16,020 bases of DNA from Thermaceae bacterium (lineage in GTDB: Bacteria > Deinococcota > Deinococci > Deinococcales > Marinithermaceae). Shown here piece by piece: positions 13,013 to 16,020 of this stretch. Position 1 is the first letter of the stretch; every line of letters begins with the position of its first letter. Below the pieces are notes generated by a model. That model was not told the DNA's origin. It saw only the letters and a list, made by a program, of their open reading frames with translations, and did not search any database. Made by a program: the position numbers and the translations under genes. The stretch lies in contig WFXV01000111.1 of assembly GCA_015490435.1 (NCBI GenBank), positions 1 to 16,020 on the forward strand. Direction: 5' to 3'.

Positions 13013-14109
13013 GGTTTCTGGCCGAGGGGGGCGGTCTCTGGGTCGGGGCCGACGAGGTAGACCGCCCCCCAGGGCTTGTAAGTGCTCGGGAAGGCCTCCT
13101 CGACCACCCGCCCGTCAGCGTAGCGCACCGTCCGCTTGACTAGGACCCGCGCCCCCGGGGCGGGCCAGTCCACCTGCTTCCGGGTCCCCGGGGGCAGGCT
13201 CTCGTCCACGATCTCCCGGGGCGGGAGCGGGGGCGTTTGCTCGAGGATGATCGGCCCCTCCCAGCGCACCTCGCGGTCCTTGGTGCCAAAGAGCCGGACG
13301 AAAAGCCGGGTACCCCGGACGTAGGTCCGGAGCAGGAGGTCGCCCGGGGTGTCGTTTTTGAACTTGAGGTCCACCCAGGGGGCGTAGACCGTGGCGTCGA
13401 GCCCGGTGGGCCGGTAGTAGCGGAGCTGGTAGGAGTGGGGCTTGCGCTCGAGGATCGGGAGCCCGGCGAAGAAAGCGGCGCGGAAGACCGTGGTCGAGAC
13501 CTGGCAGACCCCGCCCCCCACGCCCTTTTCGGTGCGGTCGCCGAGGATCACGTAGCCCTCCCGGTAGCCCCCTTCCTCGTTCACCGGGCCGAGGGCCTGG
13601 TTGAAGGAGAAGACCGCGCCCTTAGGGATGATCAGGCCGTCCAGTTTCTCGGCCGCGAGGCGCAGGTTGTGGACGCGGTTTTTCGAGGAACCCCGGAAGT
13701 CGGTGACCCCTTCGGCGAGGAAGGCGCGGATGCCCCGCTCGAAAAGCCAGTGTATGCCGCGTTTGGGCTCGAGCACACGGGCGGGCACGTAAAAGCTTTT
13801 CTTGCCGTAGGCCAGGGCGCGGCGGTAGGCGGCGAGCACCGCCTTCGGGTCCACCTGGTAGCCGACCCTCTCCACCGCGTACCAGCCCCGCGCCTTGCTG
13901 TAGACGAAGCGGGCGACCTTGGGGGGGCGGGCGAGGGTCTTCACCCAGGCGAGCAGCTCCTCGGCGCTTTTCACCTCGCGGGTCAGGGTACTGACGTAGG
14001 TGCGCACCTGCCCCCCGACGAGCAGGTGGTCGTGGACCACGAAGCGGGCCTCGGTCTGGGCCCAGACCGGGGCGAGGAGAAAGAGCGCGAGGAGGACCCG
14101 CTTGGCCAT
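13009..14109 (-). CDS. Exported VanW-family protein with C-terminal G5-like domain
   Basis: A 366-residue protein with signal peptide MAKRVLLALFLLAPVWAQ (1-18, probable cleavage after the A of VWA). Residues about 134-270 are the VanW domain: DFRGSSKNRVHNLRLAAEKLDG (137-158), the core GGGVCQVSTTVFRAAFFAGL (198-217) with Cys202, and ERKPHSYQLRYY (221-232). Residues about 298-345 (LPPGTRKQVDWPAPGARVLV then RTVRYADGRVV) look like a G5 domain, a cell-surface module found after VanW domains. VanW occurs in some vancomycin-resistance clusters but has no established enzyme activity, and no other van genes are here. The ATG at 14109 follows a GGGGGG run. The stop lies in CTAG shared with apgM. Confidence 0.88.
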   Translation of the reverse strand: MAKRVLLALFLLAPVWAQTEARFVVHDHLLVGGQVRTYVSTLTREVKSAEELLAWVKTLARPPKVARFVYSKARGWYAVERVGYQVDPKAVLAAYRRALAYGKKSFYVPARVLEPKRGIHWLFERGIRAFLAEGVTDFRGSSKNRVHNLRLAAEKLDGLIIPKGAVFSFNQALGPVNEEGGYREGYVILGDRTEKGVGGGVCQVSTTVFRAAFFAGLPILERKPHSYQLRYYRPTGLDATVYAPWVDLKFKNDTPGDLLLRTYVRGTRLFVRLFGTKDREVRWEGPIILEQTPPLPPREIVDESLPPGTRKQVDWPAPGARVLVKRTVRYADGRVVEEAFPSTYKPWGAVYLVGPDPETAPLGQKP

Positions 14110-14118
14110 CGTCCCCCC

Positions 14119-14124
14119 AGGCTA
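14119..14124 (-). promoter_or_regulatory. Possible -10 box of the VanW-family gene
   Basis: Minus-strand TAGCCT (TANNNT type) ends 9 nt before the ATG at 14109. It would give a near-leaderless mRNA starting about 2-3 nt before the codon. No clear -35 is visible. Confidence 0.35.
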
Positions 14125-14140
14125 GCAGAGCGGGGCCGGG

Positions 14141-14157
14141 CTTTACCGCAACTTTAC
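14141..14157 (+). promoter_or_regulatory. CTTTAC direct repeats, probable response-regulator box
   Basis: CTTTAC at 14141-14146 is repeated at 14152-14157, 11 bp apart start to start. Tandem half-sites one helical turn apart are the known binding pattern of OmpR/PhoB-type regulators. The operon that follows encodes one, so autoregulation is likely. TTTACA at 14153-14158 could double as a -35 box (5 of 6 matches to TTGACA), but no good -10 follows at the right spacing. Confidence 0.5.
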
Positions 14158-14178
14158 ACATCCCGGCGAGATTGGGTC

Positions 14179-14188
14179 GGGGGTGATC
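14179..14188 (+). promoter_or_regulatory. Extended Shine-Dalgarno sequence of the SHOCT gene
   Basis: GGGGGTGATC matches 9 of 10 bases of the full complement of the 16S rRNA 3' end (GGAGGTGATC). The G-run is 9 nt before the ATG at 14193. It is the most complete such site seen in the window and shows that this mRNA has a leader. Confidence 0.65.
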
Positions 14189-14192
14189 GGCG

Positions 14193-14429
14193 ATGATGTG
14201 GGGGTGCCCGTTTTGCGGCGGTTTTGGCTACGGCGGCTGGGGGTTCGTCTTTGGTATTCTCTGGTTCGCCCTGGTGGCCTGGCTCGTCTACGCGTTGGTG
14301 CGGGCGCTCGCCGGTTCGGGTTCGTCCCCCGGCGGGGACCGGGCGCTCGAGTTCCTGAAGGAGCGCTACGCCCGGGGCGAGATCGACCGGGAGACCTTTG
14401 AGCGGATGAAGCGCGACCTGGGAGGCTGA
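14193..14429 (+). CDS. Small SHOCT-domain membrane protein
   Basis: A 78-residue protein. Residues 1-16 are Gly/aromatic-rich with a CPFC pair (Cys5, Cys8). Residues 17-41 form one transmembrane segment (FVFGILWFALVAWLVYALV). Residues 49-77 (DRALEFLKERYARGEIDRET and on to FERMKRDL) are a SHOCT domain, a short helical module common at the ends of small bacterial membrane proteins. Its TGA overlaps the ATG of the response regulator (TGATG), so the two are co-translated. A role in the signalling pathway is an inference from position. An ATG one codon later (14196) is an alternative start. Similar one-TM SHOCT peptides often accompany two-component or metal-stress genes. Confidence 0.87.
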   Translation: MMWGCPFCGGFGYGGWGFVFGILWFALVAWLVYALVRALAGSGSSPGGDRALEFLKERYARGEIDRETFERMKRDLGG

Positions 14430-15100
14430 TGGCGCGGGTACTGGTGGTGGACGACGACCCCGCGATCCGCGAGGTCCTCGTCGCTTACCTGGCGCGGGAG
14501 GGGCACGAGGTGCTCGAGGCCGATAGCGGCGAGGCCGCGCTCCACCAGGCGGTGGGGGCCGACCTCGTGGTGCTCGATTTGATGCTCCCCGGCCTCGACG
14601 GCTGGCGGGTCGCCGAGATCCTCCGGGCGCGCGACCCCGAGCTCCCCATCCTGATGCTCACCGCCCGGGGCGAAGAGGAGGAGCGGGTGCGGGGGTTCGA
14701 GCTGGGGGCCGACGACTACGTCACCAAGCCCTTCTCCCCCCGGGAGCTCGTCGCCCGGGTACGGGCGCTCTTGCGCCGGGCAGGGCACCGGGACGAGCTC
14801 GTCTACGGCGGGTTGGTGATCCGCCCCAAGGAGCGCCGGGTCTACCTGGACGGGCGGGAGGTGCCCCTTTCCAAGCTCGAGTTCGATCTCCTCCTGGTCC
14901 TGGCCCAGCACCCGGGGATGGCCTACCCCCGGGAGCGCCTGCTCGAGCGCGTGTGGGGCGCGGACTTCTTCGGCGTGGACCGGGTGGTGGACGTGCACAT
15001 CGCCTCGCTACGGAAAAAGCTCGGCGACGACCCCGAGAGCCCCCGTTTCATCGAGACCGTGCGCGGGGTCGGGTACCGGTTTCGCGAGGGCGCGCGGTGA
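14429..15100 (+). CDS. OmpR/PhoB-family response regulator
   Basis: A 223-residue two-domain regulator. The receiver domain (1-118) has the acidic pocket Asp8/Asp9/Asp10, phosphoacceptor Asp50 in VVLDLMLPGLDG, Thr78 in LMLTAR and Lys100 in VTKPFSPREL. A short linker is followed by a winged-helix DNA-binding domain (about 125-219) with LSKLEFDLLLVLAQHPG and RVVDVHIASLRKKLG as recognition region, ending in RFIETVRGVGYRF. All key residues are present. It overlaps the SHOCT gene by 1 nt and the kinase gene by 4 nt (GTGA). The CTTTAC repeats upstream of the operon are a candidate target. The signal is unknown. Confidence 0.95.
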   Translation: MARVLVVDDDPAIREVLVAYLAREGHEVLEADSGEAALHQAVGADLVVLDLMLPGLDGWRVAEILRARDPELPILMLTARGEEEERVRGFELGADDYVTKPFSPRELVARVRALLRRAGHRDELVYGGLVIRPKERRVYLDGREVPLSKLEFDLLLVLAQHPGMAYPRERLLERVWGADFFGVDRVVDVHIASLRKKLGDDPESPRFIETVRGVGYRFREGAR

Positions 15101-16020
15101 GGCTCTTTCTAAAGCTTTTTTTCAGCTACCTCCTGGTGGTGCTCTTCGCCGAGCTCTTGCTGGTGGTCCTGATCGAGCTCCTTGCCCCCCGCTTCTTTGC
15201 CGGCCACGTCGCGCGCATGGTGGAGACCGTCTCGGTCATGGGCATGGGGCCGATGGCCGAGGCCTTGAAGGTGGACCTCGAGCGAAGCCTCGCGGCCACC
15301 TTGAACTCGGCGTTCCTGGCCGCGCTGCCCCTCGCCTTCTTGGCCTCGGGGCTCGTGGCTTACTTCGTTTCCCGCAAGCTCACCCGCACCGCCGAGATGC
15401 TCGCCGAGGCCAGCCGGCGGGTGGCCGCCGGCGACTACCGGGTCCGGCTTCCGGTGCTGGGGCGGGACGAGCTCTCCGAGCTCGCCGCCCAGTTCAACCG
15501 CCTGGCCGAGGCGCTCGCCAGGGTGGAGGAGACCCGGGCGGAGCTGATCGGGAACGTGGCCCACGAGCTCCGAACCCCGCTGGCGGCGCTCCAGGGCTAC
15601 GCCGAGGCGCTCGCCGACGGGGTGCTCGCCCCGGCGCGGGCCGCTTCCGCGATCGCCCGGGAGGTGCGGGCGATGGCCCGGCTGGTGGAGGACCTGGCCC
15701 AGGTTTCCCGGGTGGAAGCGGGGGCGGTAGCCCTCCGCCTTCGGCCGGTGCCGCCCCGGGAGCTGGTCGAGCGGGCGCTATCGCGCTTTCGGGAGGCCTT
15801 CACCGAGAAGGGGGTGGCGCTCGTCGCCCCCGCTTTCCCGGAGCTGCCGCCGGTGCTCGCCGACCCCGAGCGGGTGGACCAGGTCTTCGCCAACCTTCTG
15901 AAAAACGCCCTCGCCCACACCCCGAAGGGGGGCCGGGTCACCCTGACGCTCGCGAAGGCGCCCGAGGAGGTGCGGTTTTGCATCGCCGACACCGGCCCCG
16001 GGGTGCCCCCGGAGTACGCC
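15097..16020 (+). CDS. Sensor histidine kinase, partial (3' end beyond window)
   Basis: The frame is open from GTG 15097 to the right edge (308 residues). Order: transmembrane helix 1 (about 7-30), a short extracytoplasmic stretch with many Met (VARMVETVSVMGMGPMAEAL, about 38-57), transmembrane helix 2 (about 74-95), HAMP domain (about 96-148), H-box NVAHELRTPLA with phospho-acceptor His156, N-box NLLKNALAHTP (from Asn266, key Asn270) and the start of the G1 box DTGPGVP (from Asp298). The end of the ATPase domain is missing only because the window stops. The sensor loop has no recognisable domain. Its four methionines might bind metal, but this is weak. It is the cognate kinase of the preceding regulator. 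Confidence 0.93.
   Translation, partial: MRLFLKLFFSYLLVVLFAELLLVVLIELLAPRFFAGHVARMVETVSVMGMGPMAEALKVDLERSLAATLNSAFLAALPLAFLASGLVAYFVSRKLTRTAEMLAEASRRVAAGDYRVRLPVLGRDELSELAAQFNRLAEALARVEETRAELIGNVAHELRTPLAALQGYAEALADGVLAPARAASAIAREVRAMARLVEDLAQVSRVEAGAVALRLRPVPPRELVERALSRFREAFTEKGVALVAPAFPELPPVLADPERVDQVFANLLKNALAHTPKGGRVTLTLAKAPEEVRFCIADTGPGVPPEYA

Noticed and set aside
13009..14109. Vancomycin-resistance locus
   Set aside because: Only a VanW-family protein is present, with no vanH, ligase, vanX or matching context. VanW-G5 proteins occur widely outside resistance clusters.
1..16020. CRISPR array, tRNA/rRNA genes, transposase or prophage genes
   Set aside because: No regularly spaced repeats, no cloverleaf-like stretch, and no transposase or phage-type protein were found on either strand. 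Almost all sequence is accounted for by coding genes.

Overview
High-GC bacterial DNA (about 70% G+C; hand counts of single lines reach 72%), densely packed. The organism is most likely a member of the Deinococcota, order Thermales (Thermus/Oceanithermus-like). This is inferred from the base composition, from the gene set (branched-chain amino-acid ABC transporter, M3 peptidase, CoA-disulfide reductase-type flavoprotein, archaeal-type phosphoglycerate mutase, fructosamine kinase) and from several genes whose -10-like box lies only 6-7 nt before the start codon, as in leaderless transcription known from Deinococcus/Thermus. Species cannot be assigned from the sequence alone.

Layout, left to right. 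1-328 (-): 5' part of a TauE/SafE-type permease gene running off the left edge. 365-1063 (+): FetB-like iron-export permease without its ATPase. 1156-1943 (+): two-gene type II toxin-antitoxin module (DUF1778 ribbon-helix-helix antitoxin plus GNAT toxin) with its own promoter and operator, in DNA of clearly lower GC. 6424-1989 (-): five-gene branched-chain amino-acid (HAAT/Liv) ABC transporter operon in the order binding protein, livH, livM, livG, livF. 8276-6513 (-): pepF-type oligoendopeptidase. 8299-9630 (+): CoA-disulfide reductase family flavoprotein, divergent from pepF. 11744-9627 (-): four tightly packed genes for a ModE-type regulator domain, a low-molecular-weight tyrosine phosphatase, a fructosamine/ribulosamine-3-kinase and a small membrane protein. 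The middle two fit a protein-deglycation (repair) pair. 11774-13012 (+): apgM. 14109-13009 (-): exported VanW-family protein. 14193-16020 (+): SHOCT-domain membrane peptide, OmpR-type response regulator, and histidine kinase cut by the right edge.

No CRISPR array, rRNA, tRNA, insertion sequence or obvious novel defence system is seen. The most unusual signal is architectural. Three divergent gene pairs (tauE-like/fetB, pepF/flavoprotein, modE-like/apgM) are each separated by only 22-36 bp. Each gap holds a small inverted repeat or palindrome whose two halves carry a -10-like box for each gene, with the two start codons equidistant from the dyad centre (exactly in two cases, within 1 nt in the third). 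Conversely, two convergent pairs have their stop codons interleaved in a 4-bp palindrome (TTAA and CTAG), leaving no room for a terminator. Other regulatory signals are the toxin-antitoxin operator over a TACAAT promoter, a 22-bp palindrome just upstream of the TATAAT box of the binding-protein gene, a GC-rich hairpin between that gene and livH, and CTTTAC direct repeats 11 bp apart before the two-component operon.
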